Shown here piece after piece: positions 27,996-36,541 of a stretch of 64,000 nucleotides of DNA. Numbering within the stretch: the first letter of the stretch is position 1; each line of letters starts with the position of its first letter. Source of the DNA: Pseudomonas antarctica (GTDB taxonomy: Bacteria; Pseudomonadota; Gammaproteobacteria; Pseudomonadales; Pseudomonadaceae); the NCBI RefSeq assembly GCF_001647715.1, contig NZ_CP015600.1, forward strand, positions 2,418,001 through 2,482,000, in the 5' to 3' direction. The notes beneath the pieces are model-generated. The model saw nothing but the letters and a program-made list of their open reading frames with translations, had not been told where the DNA came from and ran no database searches. The translations under genes and the position numbers were made by a program.

Positions 27996-28971
27996 TACGA
28001 CGGCCCTGAACCCGCCTCTGGCATTCAAAGTCTGGTGGCAGGGCGCAGGCGTGGTGGGTGCCTGGGGCGCAGTGGCGCTGCTGATCAGCTACTGGCCCAA
28101 CGCGACGCGCCATTGGCCGATGACTCAGGGGCTGGCCAACCTGTGCGTCGGTATGGCCGCACTGTTTATTGGGTTGAGCCTGTTGGGGCGGCACTTTTCC
28201 ATACTGGGCCGACGGTTGCGCAATGCCGGGCCCTGGCTGATTGCGTTGCCGGTGTTGCTGGGCATCTGGGAACTGCTCACCGCCAAACTGGCATTGCTGC
28301 CGGTGCCATTTTTCGCGCCGCCGCAGGCGTTGCTCGCGGTGTATATCGAAGACTACGCACGCCTGGCCGACAGTCTGTTGCATTCGGCGTTGCTGCTGGG
28401 CTCGGGCGTAGCGTTGGGGGCGGCCACCGGCTTCGTCGCGGGCGTGGCCATCGGCTGGTCCACACGGATCGGCTACTGGCTGCACCCGGTGTTGCGCATC
28501 CTTGGGCCGGTGCCGTCGACGGCTTTGTTGCCGCTGTGTTTTTTCCTGTTCCCCAGCAGTTGGAGCGCCAGCGTATTCCTGATCGCCCTGGCCACTTGGT
28601 TTCCGGTCACGGTGCTGACCTGGTCCGGCGTGGCGAGTGTGGATAAAGCCTACTACGACGTGGCGCGTACCCTGGGTGCCAAGCACGCTTTCCTGGTTTT
28701 CAAGGTGGCGATTCCCGCCGCGTTGCCCCATGTGTTTGTCGGCCTGTTCATGGGCCTGGGCGCCTCATTCTCGACCTTGGCAGTGGCGGAAATGATGGGG
28801 GTGAAATCCGGCATCGGCTGGTACCTGCAATGGGCACAGGGGTGGGCGGCGTACGCGAATATGTACGCGGCCTTGTTGATCATGGCGCTGGCGTGTTCGG
28901 GGTTGATCACCGGGTTGTTCCTGGTGCGCGACCGCTTGCTGGCCTGGCAGAAAGGAGCAATGAAATGGTAG
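27982..28971 (+). CDS. ABC importer permease (SsuC/TauC class) with N-terminal extension
   Basis: 329 residues, longer than the usual 250-270 because of an extra pair of hydrophobic segments before the core (VVGAWGAVALLISYWPN and MAALFIGLSLLG). The core has the classic WELLTAKLALLPVPFFAPPQ start and the EAA loop region (VDKAYYDVARTLGAKHAFLV then FKVAIPAALPHVF). The ATG at 27982 lies inside the end of the binding-protein gene. It forms the membrane channel with the ATPase encoded next. Confidence 0.88.
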   Translation: MSSVDTTALNPPLAFKVWWQGAGVVGAWGAVALLISYWPNATRHWPMTQGLANLCVGMAALFIGLSLLGRHFSILGRRLRNAGPWLIALPVLLGIWELLTAKLALLPVPFFAPPQALLAVYIEDYARLADSLLHSALLLGSGVALGAATGFVAGVAIGWSTRIGYWLHPVLRILGPVPSTALLPLCFFLFPSSWSASVFLIALATWFPVTVLTWSGVASVDKAYYDVARTLGAKHAFLVFKVAIPAALPHVFVGLFMGLGASFSTLAVAEMMGVKSGIGWYLQWAQGWAAYANMYAALLIMALACSGLITGLFLVRDRLLAWQKGAMKW

Positions 28972-29753
28972 CCCTGGCACACGCGGCATCGGCATCGACG
29001 GGGTTGGCGCTGCGGATAGAAAATCTGAGTCACGGCTTTGCCCTGGACGGGCACCCTCTACCAGTGCTGGAGCGGGTTTCGCTGGACGTAGCACCGGGCG
29101 AGTGTGTGGCGCTGCTCGGGCCTTCGGGCTGTGGTAAATCCACCTTGCTGCGCCTGGTGGCCGGTTTGGAACCGGCTGACGCCGGCAGGCTGTTGGCCGA
29201 TGGCGAACCCATTCTCGGCCCGGACCCGAGCCGCGTGGTGGTCTTCCAGGACCCGACCCTGTACCCGTGGCGCCGCGTGTGGGACAACGTGGCGCTTGGC
29301 CTGGAGGCCCAGGGTTTGCTCAAGACGCATGCTTTCAAGGTGGATGAGGCGTTGGAAAAAGTCGGCCTTAGCGCGTTTGCCCGCGCGTACCCTCGACAGC
29401 TTTCTGGCGGCATGGCGCAGCGGGTGGCGTTGGCGCGGGCGTTGGTCAATCAGCCGCGATTGCTGATCCTCGACGAACCCTTGGGCAAACTCGATTCATT
29501 GACTCGCATCACCATGCAAAAGGAACTCATCGACCTGTGGCAGCGCCAAGGCTATACCGCGTTATTGGTGACTCACGATGTGGAGGAGGCCTTGCTGCTG
29601 GCCAACCGCGTGATTGTGTTCAGTGACCGCCCGGCGCAGGTTCAGGCGCAGTTGAGCATTGATCGACCTTACCCTCGGCACCGCGATGACCCTTATCTGG
29701 TGGGCCTGCGCCGGCAGATACTGGGCCTGCTGGGTTTGGGAGAGAGCTGGTAG
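28965..29753 (+). CDS. ABC importer ATPase (SsuB/TauB class)
   Basis: 262-residue ATPase with Walker A GPSGCGKST, signature LSGGMAQR, Walker B LLILDEP and switch histidine VTHDVEEA. AAAGGAG precedes the tandem start region, and the ATG at 28965 overlaps the permease stop by seven bases. It completes an SBP-permease-ATPase importer downstream of an NtaA-type monooxygenase, giving a four-gene organosulfur or similar uptake and oxidation operon. Confidence 0.93.
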   Translation: MVALAHAASASTGLALRIENLSHGFALDGHPLPVLERVSLDVAPGECVALLGPSGCGKSTLLRLVAGLEPADAGRLLADGEPILGPDPSRVVVFQDPTLYPWRRVWDNVALGLEAQGLLKTHAFKVDEALEKVGLSAFARAYPRQLSGGMAQRVALARALVNQPRLLILDEPLGKLDSLTRITMQKELIDLWQRQGYTALLVTHDVEEALLLANRVIVFSDRPAQVQAQLSIDRPYPRHRDDPYLVGLRRQILGLLGLGESW

Positions 29754-29770
29754 TCATGAGCGCGTTTTCT

Positions 29771-30664
29771 TCAGCCGCGATAACGCAGCGCTTCCACCAG
29801 CAACGCAAACGCCGGCGAAGCCTGTCGCCGGCTTGGGTAGTACAGGTGAAAACCGGCAAAGGGGGCGCACCAGTCGTCCAGCACGGCGATCAAGCGGCCA
29901 TCCGCCAAGTAAGGCGCCACGATGTCCTGAGGAATGTAGCTCAGGCCAAACCCGTCCACGGCGGCCTTGAGCAGTTGGTACACACCATTGAAGGTCACTT
30001 GGCCTGACACCCGCACGTTCAGGCTTTCCCCGGCCTTTTTGAATTCCCAGGCGTACAGGCCACCGTTGGTGGGCAGGCGCAGGTTGTTGCACGCGTGGGC
30101 CGTGAGGTCGCGTGGCGTCGTCGGAAGGGGATGGTCGGCAAAATAGCGGGGTGAACCGACGACGAGCATGCGCATGTCCGGGCCGATACGAGTGGCGATC
30201 ATGCCTTCGGCCACGTCCTCCCCCAGGCGCACGCCGGCGTCGAAACCCTGGGCGGCAATATCGACGAAACCGTAGTCGCAGCAGACTTCGATAGCGATGT
30301 CAGGGTATTGGGCCAGGAAAGGTTTGAGCACCGGCCAGAGGATGTCCTCCAGCGCATGGTCCATGGCGTTGATGCGGATCGTGCCCGAGGGCGTGTCGCG
30401 CAAATTGCTCAGGCCTTCCAGGCCAATCTGGATTTCATCGAAGTGCGGCCCGACGGTGTCGATCAGGTGTTGCCCGGCCTCGGTGGGCGACACGCTGCGT
30501 GTGGTGCGTGTGAGCAAGCGCAGCCCCAAACGCGCTTCCAGCGCGCGGATCGTATGGCTCAGTGCCGACTGCGACACCCCAAGTTTCGCTGCCGCCTTGG
30601 TAAAGCTGCGCTCGCGCGCAACGGCCAGGAAGGCGAGCAGGTCATTGGCATTTTCTTTGAGCAT
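29771..30664 (-). CDS. LysR-family transcriptional regulator
   Basis: 297 residues with winged helix (LLAFLAVARERSFTKAAAKL then GVSQSALSHTIRALEARLGL) and effector domain. It belongs to the RTTRSVSPTEAG subgroup that often controls small oxidoreductase or cupin genes. It is divergent from the secreted cupin at 30764, the likely target, and convergent with the ABC ATPase gene. The stop is 17 bases from the ATPase stop. Confidence 0.9.
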   Translation of the reverse strand: MLKENANDLLAFLAVARERSFTKAAAKLGVSQSALSHTIRALEARLGLRLLTRTTRSVSPTEAGQHLIDTVGPHFDEIQIGLEGLSNLRDTPSGTIRINAMDHALEDILWPVLKPFLAQYPDIAIEVCCDYGFVDIAAQGFDAGVRLGEDVAEGMIATRIGPDMRMLVVGSPRYFADHPLPTTPRDLTAHACNNLRLPTNGGLYAWEFKKAGESLNVRVSGQVTFNGVYQLLKAAVDGFGLSYIPQDIVAPYLADGRLIAVLDDWCAPFAGFHLYYPSRRQASPAFALLVEALRYRG

Positions 30665-30763
30665 TGATGAGCAGCTCTCATAAGTATTTTCAGATTCTAG
30701 CGGCTAATTATCTCAATAGGGTGCTGTTAGATTGAATCCAGCCCTTCAATCGGAGAACGACCG

Positions 30764-31240
30764 TTGAAAACATTCGCCGCCGCAGCGCTCTCGCTGTCAT
30801 TGCTCGTTCAAGAATCCAGCGCACAGGAGACCCCCATGCTCACCATCACCCCCAATGGCTCGCAACCCTCAGCCCAAGGCCCTGCCGACTGGTTCACCGG
30901 CACCGTGCGCGTGGATGCGCCCTTCAAAGGCACCGATGCCGCACGCATCAGTGGCGCCACCGTCACCTTCGAACCGGGCGCACGCACCGCCTGGCATACC
31001 CACCCCTTGGGGCAGACATTGATCGTCACCGCCGGCGCCGGGCTGGTGCAGGAATGGGGCCAGCCGGTACGTGCCATCCGCCCCGGCGACACGGTGTGGA
31101 TTGCCCCCGGCGTCAAGCATTGGCACGGCGCTACGCCCGGCACCGCGATGACTCATATCGCGATTGCCGAGGTGCTGGACGGCAAGGTGGTGGACTGGTT
31201 GGAGCCGGTAAGTGAAGGGCAGTACGCGTCAGCGCTGTGA
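30764..31240 (+). CDS. Secreted cupin, similar to cupin hydroxynitrile lyases
   Basis: 158 residues: a probable signal peptide ([17 protein letters not shown]) and one cupin domain. The core resembles bacterial cupin hydroxynitrile lyases such as the Granulicella enzyme: [36 protein letters not shown] and [20 protein letters not shown]. The HTH-P-GQ and KHWH residues would be the His/His/Gln/His metal ligands. Hydroxynitrile lyases cleave cyanohydrins; the native role in Pseudomonas is unknown. The start is TTG at 30764 with GGAG upstream; an internal ATG at 30836 would give a cytosolic form without signal. It is divergent from a LysR gene. Confidence 0.8.
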   Translation: MKTFAAAALSLSLLVQESSAQETPMLTITPNGSQPSAQGPADWFTGTVRVDAPFKGTDAARISGATVTFEPGARTAWHTHPLGQTLIVTAGAGLVQEWGQPVRAIRPGDTVWIAPGVKHWHGATPGTAMTHIAIAEVLDGKVVDWLEPVSEGQYASAL

Positions 31241-31242
31241 CC

Positions 31243-31785
31243 TCAAACCTGCTCCTCTTCGCGCAACTGCACACTCATATCATCACAACTCTGCGCCCAG
31301 TCGCTCAGCCACTGTGGCATAGGCGGTGACGCCTCGGCCAAGCCCAGCTCCCGCAGAAAATCTGCCGGGGGCAGGGTGCCCTTGGCTGATTTAAACAGCC
31401 CGCGCATCACCACCACGCCCACCACCCGACCCTTGCTGACAAAACGGTGCTCCATCAGGCTCCATTTGTGGTCCCAGCCGAGCATGCGGGTGTGCACCTC
31501 GAACACTTCGAACAGCTTCAACTCGCGGCGAAACTTGCCCCAGGTATCGCCTACGATCGGCAACGCCTTGTTGCGCAGGGCCACGCGAAACGCGCCGGTG
31601 CGCAGTACAAAATCCATCCGCGCGACGTCCGCCAGGGAGAAGTACCGGCCATTGGTGACATGCCGGTTGATATCCAGGTCCAGCGGCCACACCCGCATGC
31701 GCACCACGGTGGTTGCCAAGCCATGGGCGGGCTTGCGCCAGGGGCGGCGGGACAACATGAACAGCAAGCGAAACCAGAGATTCAT
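31243..31785 (-). CDS. Acyl-CoA thioesterase-like hotdog protein
   Basis: 180 residues of the 4HBT-type, THEM6-like thioesterase family. LDLDINRHVTNGRYFSLADV carries the conserved catalytic-region Asp-x-x-x-H-x-x-N pattern, with GWDHKWSLMEHRFVSKG in the following strands. A basic, hydrophobic N-terminus (MNLWFRLLFMLSRRPWRKP) may associate with the membrane. It converges on the cupin gene with a two-base gap. The acyl substrate is unknown. Confidence 0.8.
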   Translation of the reverse strand: MNLWFRLLFMLSRRPWRKPAHGLATTVVRMRVWPLDLDINRHVTNGRYFSLADVARMDFVLRTGAFRVALRNKALPIVGDTWGKFRRELKLFEVFEVHTRMLGWDHKWSLMEHRFVSKGRVVGVVVMRGLFKSAKGTLPPADFLRELGLAEASPPMPQWLSDWAQSCDDMSVQLREEEQV

Positions 31786-31853
31786 AAAAGCGCCAGGCAG
31801 TTGATCAGTGGCGGCACTTTACGGGCGCGAGATCGGCTAAGGTAGGTGCGCAA

Positions 31854-32852
31854 ATGACTTATTTCATGCGAAAAACGCACGCGGGCTCTTTTATGCACAT
31901 TACCTTGCTCCTGGCCGATCAATGCTCCGCCGCCAGTGCGAACCTGGCCCTGGAAATGCTCAGTGCCGCCAACCTGTTTGCCGACAGCCCGCCGTTCGAG
32001 ATCGTGGTCGCCTCCCTCGACGGCCAGGCCGTGGACGCCTGGGGCGGGCAGCGTTTGCAGGTGGCGTGCGCGACTGCGCAGGTGCGCCAGACCGACCTGA
32101 TCCTTATCCCCGGCTTCCTCTTTACCCTCAAAGATGCCTTGCCGACTTTTTCTGCCTACGGCCCCTGGTTGCGTGAACAGCATGCCCAAGGGGCCGTGTT
32201 GGCGTCGATGTGCACGGCGGCTTTCTTGCTCGCGGAGACCGGTCTGCTGCAAGGTTTGCGCGCCACTACCCACTGGGCGTTTGCCGAGTTTTTCCGACGG
32301 CGTTACACGGATGTGGTCCTGGATGACGCGCAGATCCTCTGCGAAGAAAATCGCGTGATCACCTGCGGTGGTGCCAGTGCAGCGATGGATTTGATGCTGC
32401 ACCTGATCCGCCGTTTCGGCTCACCGGAGCTGGCGCATACTTGTGGCAAATACCTGCTGATCGACAACGTGCGCACCGAGCAGTCGGTGTATGCGGTGTG
32501 GTCGTTGCCCAAGAGCCACGGCGACGGGGCGATCCTGCGGGTGCAACGCTGGCTGGAACAGCACTTTGCCCAGGCGCTGGTGATTGACGACGTGGCCCGG
32601 CGTTTTGGCTTTGGCGTGCGCAATTTCAAGCGGCGTTTCAAGGAGGCGACCGGCTATACGCCCATCGCCTATGTGCAAACCCTGCGATTGGAGCGCGCCA
32701 AGCAGATGCTGGAATCGACGCGCATGACCCTCGACAGCATCACCTACGCGGTCGGGTATGAAGACAGTAACTCGTTTCGCCGCCTGTTCCAGCAGCGCGT
32801 AGGGATGCTGCCGGCAGCGTATCGCAAGAAATTCCTGGCAGTTTCGGGCTGA
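31854..32852 (+). CDS. GlxA-family regulator (DJ-1/PfpI + AraC)
   Basis: About 332 residues. The N-terminal class I glutamine amidotransferase-like domain (ITLLLADQCSAASANLALEM, ASMCTAAFLLAETGLL) acts as a ligand sensor, and the C-terminal part has two AraC helix-turn-helices (IDDVARRFGFGVRNFKRRFK and LDSITYAVGYEDSNSFRRLF). The start is ambiguous: ATG at 31854 has AGGTG upstream, while ATG at 31893 (MHITLLLADQ) matches family starts but lacks a clear site. No target gene is evident. Confidence 0.88.
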   Translation: MTYFMRKTHAGSFMHITLLLADQCSAASANLALEMLSAANLFADSPPFEIVVASLDGQAVDAWGGQRLQVACATAQVRQTDLILIPGFLFTLKDALPTFSAYGPWLREQHAQGAVLASMCTAAFLLAETGLLQGLRATTHWAFAEFFRRRYTDVVLDDAQILCEENRVITCGGASAAMDLMLHLIRRFGSPELAHTCGKYLLIDNVRTEQSVYAVWSLPKSHGDGAILRVQRWLEQHFAQALVIDDVARRFGFGVRNFKRRFKEATGYTPIAYVQTLRLERAKQMLESTRMTLDSITYAVGYEDSNSFRRLFQQRVGMLPAAYRKKFLAVSG

Positions 32853-32853
32853 T

Positions 32854-33717
32854 TCAGCGACGTAACTGTGCCTTGCTTTCAACGCACTCCACTAGAAACT
32901 CCATCACCACTTTCACCGACGGCGAACGACGGATATCGGGGTACACCGTGAGCCAGATATCGCGCACCGGGCCGTCGGTGGCCGTGGGCAATCGCGCCAG
33001 CAGCGGGTCGTGATCGCCCACCAGGGTGGGCAGCACCACGGCGCCGACGTGCGCGCGGGCGGCCATCTGCTGGGTGATCAGGTCGCTGGCGGCAAAAACG
33101 ATTGGGCGTTGGCCGCGCAGTTGGTGCAGCCACGCTTGTTGGGGCAGGTGGTCACGGCTGCTGTCGTAGGCGATGAAGGTCCACTGCGCGGCAGGTAGCT
33201 GGTTGAATTCAGGCGCGCTATAGAGCCCAAAACGCACCACGCCGACCTTGCGGCGCACCAGTGCGTCTTCGTCGGGACGCACTGTGCGCAAGGCAATATC
33301 GGCTTCGCCCTTGTCCAGCGCGGCCAGTTGCGTGGAGGGCATCAGCACCAGGTTCAACTGCGGGTACTGGGCGCGCAACCGCGCCACGTGAGGCGCGATG
33401 CAATGGTTGGCGATGGACGGCGGGCAACTCACCCGTACGGTGCCGGCCAGTTCGATAGAGGCGACGCGCGACAGGCGCAGCACTTCGGTGGCCATCTCGC
33501 CCATGCCTGCCGCCAATTCGGCCAGTGCCATGCCTTGGGCCGTGAGTGGGCGACTGCGGGGCAGGCGGTCCACCAGTTTCACGCCCAGGGCTTTTTCCAA
33601 TGCATCGACGCGGCGCCCGACGGTGGCGTGTTCCACCTGCAACTCGCGGGCGGCTGCCGACAGCGACTGGGTGCGGGCCAATACGGTGAAGTAATACAGA
33701 TCCTGCCAATCGAACAT
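32854..33717 (-). CDS. LysR-family transcriptional regulator
   Basis: 287 residues. Winged helix at the N-terminus (DLYYFTVLARTQSLSAAARE then LQVEHATVGRRVDALEKALG) and a co-inducer domain with typical CPPSIANHCIAPHVARLRAQ region. It is divergent from the quinone oxidoreductase gene, with about 100 bases between starts, and is its likely regulator. The stop is one base from the GlxA gene stop. Confidence 0.9.
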   Translation of the reverse strand: MFDWQDLYYFTVLARTQSLSAAARELQVEHATVGRRVDALEKALGVKLVDRLPRSRPLTAQGMALAELAAGMGEMATEVLRLSRVASIELAGTVRVSCPPSIANHCIAPHVARLRAQYPQLNLVLMPSTQLAALDKGEADIALRTVRPDEDALVRRKVGVVRFGLYSAPEFNQLPAAQWTFIAYDSSRDHLPQQAWLHQLRGQRPIVFAASDLITQQMAARAHVGAVVLPTLVGDHDPLLARLPTATDGPVRDIWLTVYPDIRRSPSVKVVMEFLVECVESKAQLRR

Positions 33718-33818
33718 CGGGTTATTTCCGCACAGAGGCTGGGAGAGATTGGGGAATATTCCAGCCGATCATGTCCTTTTACCATGGCCGCTTCCCAGTG
33801 CAAACGGAGTTGTTCCCC

Positions 33819-34817
33819 ATGAAAGCCATCACCCTGCAAGCCTATGGCGGTCCCGAAGTCGCCCACCTTCGCCACGACGTTGCAAAACCCCAGGTCACAG
33901 CCGGGCATGTGCTGGTCAAAGTGGCCTGCGCCGGAATCAATTTCATGGACATTCATACGCGCCAAGGCAAATACGCAAGCTCCGCCACTTACCCGGTGCG
34001 CCTGCCGTGCACCTTGGGCATGGAGGGCGCCGGTGTCGTGGTGGAAGTCGGCCCCGGCGTGAGTCACTTGGCTGTGGGCGATCGCGTGGCCTGGTGCATT
34101 GCCTGGGGCGCGTATGCCGAGTACGCCAATGTGCCGGCCGACAAAGTCGCGCAGATTCCCGGCGCAATCCCCTTTGATCAAGCCGCTGCGGCGATGTTTC
34201 AGGGCTGCACGGCGCACTACCTGATTGACGAGGTGGCGCGTTTGCAAGCAGGCAGTACCTGCCTGATTCACGCGGCGTCCGGCAGCATCGGGCAATTGCT
34301 GGTGCAAATGGCGCGTCGGTTGGGGGCGACGGTGTTCACCACCGGCAGCACCGCCGAGAAATGCGCGATTGCCCGGCAGCGCGGCGCCCATCAGGCCTGG
34401 ACGTATGATGGATTTGCCGACCAGGTCTTGCACGCCACTGGCGGGCGAGGGGTGGACGTGGTCTTCGATTCGCTGGGCAAAAATACCTTGCGTGAAAGTT
34501 TTCGGGCTTGTCGCACGCGCGGTTTGATCGTCAACTACGGCAACGTCTCGGGCTCGCTGACCGACCTTGACCCGATTGAGCTGGGGGAGGCGGGCTCGTT
34601 GTTTTTGACGCGACCGCGGCTGGCCGACCATATGGCCGATGGGGCGACCGTGCAACGGCGCGCCAATGCGGTATTTGCGGCCATGCTGGAGGGGGCGCTG
34701 ACAGTGGCGATCGAGGGGCATTACACCCTGGAGACGGTGCAGCAGGTGCATGAACGCATTGAGGCACGGCAACAGATCGGCAAGGCAGTATTGTGGGTGG
34801 ACCACAACCTGCATTAA
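33819..34817 (+). CDS. Quinone oxidoreductase-like MDR enzyme
   Basis: 332-residue zinc-independent medium-chain dehydrogenase/reductase, using NADPH to reduce quinones or enones. Features: MKAITLQAYGGPEV start, GINFMDIHTRQGKYAS, TLGMEGAGVVVEVGPGV and the nucleotide-binding LIHAASGSIGQLLVQMARRL. The ATG at 33819 has CGGAG upstream and gives the canonical start; an in-frame ATG at 33771 adds 16 unmatched residues. It is divergent from a LysR gene. Confidence 0.92.
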   Translation: MKAITLQAYGGPEVAHLRHDVAKPQVTAGHVLVKVACAGINFMDIHTRQGKYASSATYPVRLPCTLGMEGAGVVVEVGPGVSHLAVGDRVAWCIAWGAYAEYANVPADKVAQIPGAIPFDQAAAAMFQGCTAHYLIDEVARLQAGSTCLIHAASGSIGQLLVQMARRLGATVFTTGSTAEKCAIARQRGAHQAWTYDGFADQVLHATGGRGVDVVFDSLGKNTLRESFRACRTRGLIVNYGNVSGSLTDLDPIELGEAGSLFLTRPRLADHMADGATVQRRANAVFAAMLEGALTVAIEGHYTLETVQQVHERIEARQQIGKAVLWVDHNLH

Positions 34818-34831
34818 TCGGGGACGAAAAA

Positions 34832-34854
34832 AAACCGGCTGATCAGGCCGGTTT
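34832..34854 (-). terminator. Intrinsic terminator of the repeat-protein gene
   Basis: Read on the minus strand it is AAACCGGCC, loop TGATCA, then GCCGGTT followed by a run of eight T residues, just after the stop of the repeat protein. It may also work weakly in the plus direction after the oxidoreductase gene. Confidence 0.85.
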
Positions 34855-34879
34855 GGGGTGCCCCGCAAACAGTGCGGGG

Positions 34880-35227
34880 TTATGCGTTGTTGCCGCGCAG
34901 CCGATCCGCACCGCCTTCAGCCAGGCGACGTTCCTGCAGACGGTCCGCACCGCCTTCGGCCAGGCCGCGTTCTTGCAGACGATCAGCACCGCCTTCAGCC
35001 AGGCCGCGTTCTTGCAGACGGTCAGCACCACCCTCGGCCAGGCCGCGTTCCTGCAAGCGATCAGCACCACCTTCGGCGACACGACGCTCCAGCAGACGAT
35101 CAGAACCGCCTTCTGCTACGTGGTTACCTTGCAGGCGATCCGCGCCGCCTTCAGCGACAACCGGATGAGCAAAAGCGTTTGCAGCGAGTACCGAGAAAGC
35201 GAGGCTAAGCAAGATTTGGCGTTTCAT
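34880..35227 (-). CDS. Secreted protein of 13-residue AEGGADRL repeats
   Basis: 115 residues: signal peptide (MKRQILLSLAFSVLAANAFA-H) followed by seven tandem 13-residue repeats, consensus V/L-AEGGADRLQERG, ending LAEGGADRLRGNNA. The mature part is almost nothing but repeats. The DNA shows the same period of 39 bases, with the central copies nearly identical, a sign of recent expansion. Similar Pseudomonas proteins are sometimes labelled phage infection protein, a name I cannot justify from sequence. The ATG at 35227 is chosen because it opens the signal peptide. The role is unknown; a periplasmic or secreted repeat polymer is inferred. Confidence 0.85.
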   Translation of the reverse strand: MKRQILLSLAFSVLAANAFAHPVVAEGGADRLQGNHVAEGGSDRLLERRVAEGGADRLQERGLAEGGADRLQERGLAEGGADRLQERGLAEGGADRLQERRLAEGGADRLRGNNA

Positions 35228-35338
35228 GGTGGTGTGCTCCGAGTGTTTTAGTGAGTTGCCGTTTGGCATGGGTTTGATGTTACGCGTTGGATTTTTTAAG
35301 AGAACTTCATTGCGCTGATGGTGACTATCGACGCCAGC

Positions 35339-35361
35339 GATGGCCCGTTTTGCGGGCCATC
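35339..35361. other. Hairpin GATGGCCCG/CGGGCCATC
   Basis: A perfect nine-base-pair stem around TTTTG lies just beyond the end of the pirin remnant. It lacks a T-run on the minus side, so it is a stem-loop rather than a confident terminator. Confidence 0.5.
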
Positions 35362-35371
35362 GTCGACACGG

Positions 35372-35956
35372 TCATGGCATCTGCGGCAGTTCCTGAGGGC
35401 GCAGGTCAAACACCAGCACCTCGGCATCGTCGCCCTGGCTCAGGCGGATCTGGCGTTCGTCCCGCACGCGGGCGCCGTCGCCTTCCTGCAAGCGCTGGCC
35501 GTTGATTTCTAAGCTGCCCCGGGCCACATGCACGTACACATGGCGATCCGGCGGCAGGTCCAGGGTCGCGGCTTCGTCGCCCTTGAACAGCCCGGCATAC
35601 ACCCGCGCATCCTGGCGAACAGTGAGCGAGCCCTCGGCGCCATCCGGCGAGATGATCAACTGCAAGCGTCCACGTTTCTGCGTCGCGCTGAAGTGTTCCT
35701 GTTGATAGCGCGGTTCGGCGCCGGCCACATTCGGCACGATCCAGATTTGCAGAAAGTGCACGCCCAGGCTCTGGCTGTGGTTGAACTCGCTGTGGGCCAC
35801 GCCGCTGCCGGCGCTCATCAGTTGCACATCGCCAGGGCGAATCACCGAGCCGGTGCCCAGGGTGTCCTTGTGTTCCAGGGCGCCTTCGAGCGACTTCCAG
35901 TGTTTCTGGGGCGCGTTTGGCTCCTCGTGTTTTGCCTTCTGACTCTCAACCCCCAA
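35372..35956 (-). pseudogene. Pirin-family protein lacking its N-terminal third
   Basis: From about residue 23 the frame matches YhhW-type pirins (bicupin quercetinase-like proteins, about 231 residues): LEGALEHKDTLGTGSVIRPG, VQLMSAGSGVAHSEFNHSQS, HFLQIWIVPN and VLVFDLRP at the end. The first 65-70 residues, including the first two metal-binding histidines normally found in a GFGTHPH motif, are absent. The 22 residues that precede the match (MGVESQKAKHEEPNAPQKHW) look like read-through of unrelated DNA. It is head to head with a deleted ycaC gene. I call it a pseudogene; a truncated product cannot bind metal normally. Confidence 0.7.
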
Positions 35957-35968
35957 AGGAGCTACCCG

Positions 35969-36343
35969 ATGACTTACAAACGCTTGAACAAAGACGACGC
36001 CGTGGTGCTATTGGTGGACCACCAGACCGGCCTGATCTCGCTGGTGCAGCATTTCTCGCCCAACGAATTCAAGAACAACGTGCTGACCCTGGCCGCGCTG
36101 GCTGAAGGCTTCGAAGTGTTCGTGGTGACTGACGCCTCCGGTACGTTCAACGAAGCCGTGCAACGCGCGTCGTGGGCACGCATGAGCGCGGCGGGTGCGC
36201 ACCTGGTGAACTGGTTCTCGGTGGCCTGCGAGTTGCAGATCGACTGGCGCAACGACATGGAAGGCCTGGCCAACCTGCTGTCGCCGCGTATTCCCAACTA
36301 CCGCAACCTGATGAACAGCTACTCGGCGTTTACCGCCAAGTAA
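35969..36343 (+). pseudogene. ycaC: YcaC-like isochorismatase-family hydrolase with internal deletion
   Basis: The 124-residue frame starts like YcaC (MTYKRLNKDDAVVLLVDHQT with FKNNVLTLAALA) and ends like YcaC (EGFEVFVVTDASGTFNEAVQ, then WRNDMEGLANLLSPRIPNYR). About 85 residues in between are missing compared with the usual ~208. The lost segment includes the catalytic cysteine region, so the product should be inactive. The junction is in frame. AAAGGAG precedes the ATG. It lies divergent from the truncated pirin gene. Confidence 0.75.
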
Positions 36344-36371
36344 CCGGCCCTCAGGCATTCAGGTAAAACCC

Positions 36372-36460
36372 TGTGGGAGGGGGCTTGCTCCCGAAAGCGG
36401 TATTTCAGTCACCTCGTCTGTGGCTGACACACTGCTTTCGGGAGCAAGCCCCCTCCCACA
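36372..36460. repeat. BIME: pair of inverted REP sequences
   Basis: TGTGGGAGGGGGCTTGCTCC and its inverted partner GGAGCAAGCCCCCTCCCACA enclose about 50 bases between the ycaC remnant and a LysR gene. Confidence 0.9.
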
Positions 36461-36541
36461 TTTGATTGTGTTCCCACATTGGGTTTGTGGTGTGGCTACC
36501 GACAGGCTATAAAACCGCAAAATGTCCACCGAGAAGCGACA

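Noticed and set aside
34880-35227. Plus-strand frames opposite the 13-residue-repeat gene as coding
   Set aside because: They are Arg/Ser/Pro-rich shadows of the 39-base repeat; the minus frame has a signal peptide, start and terminator.
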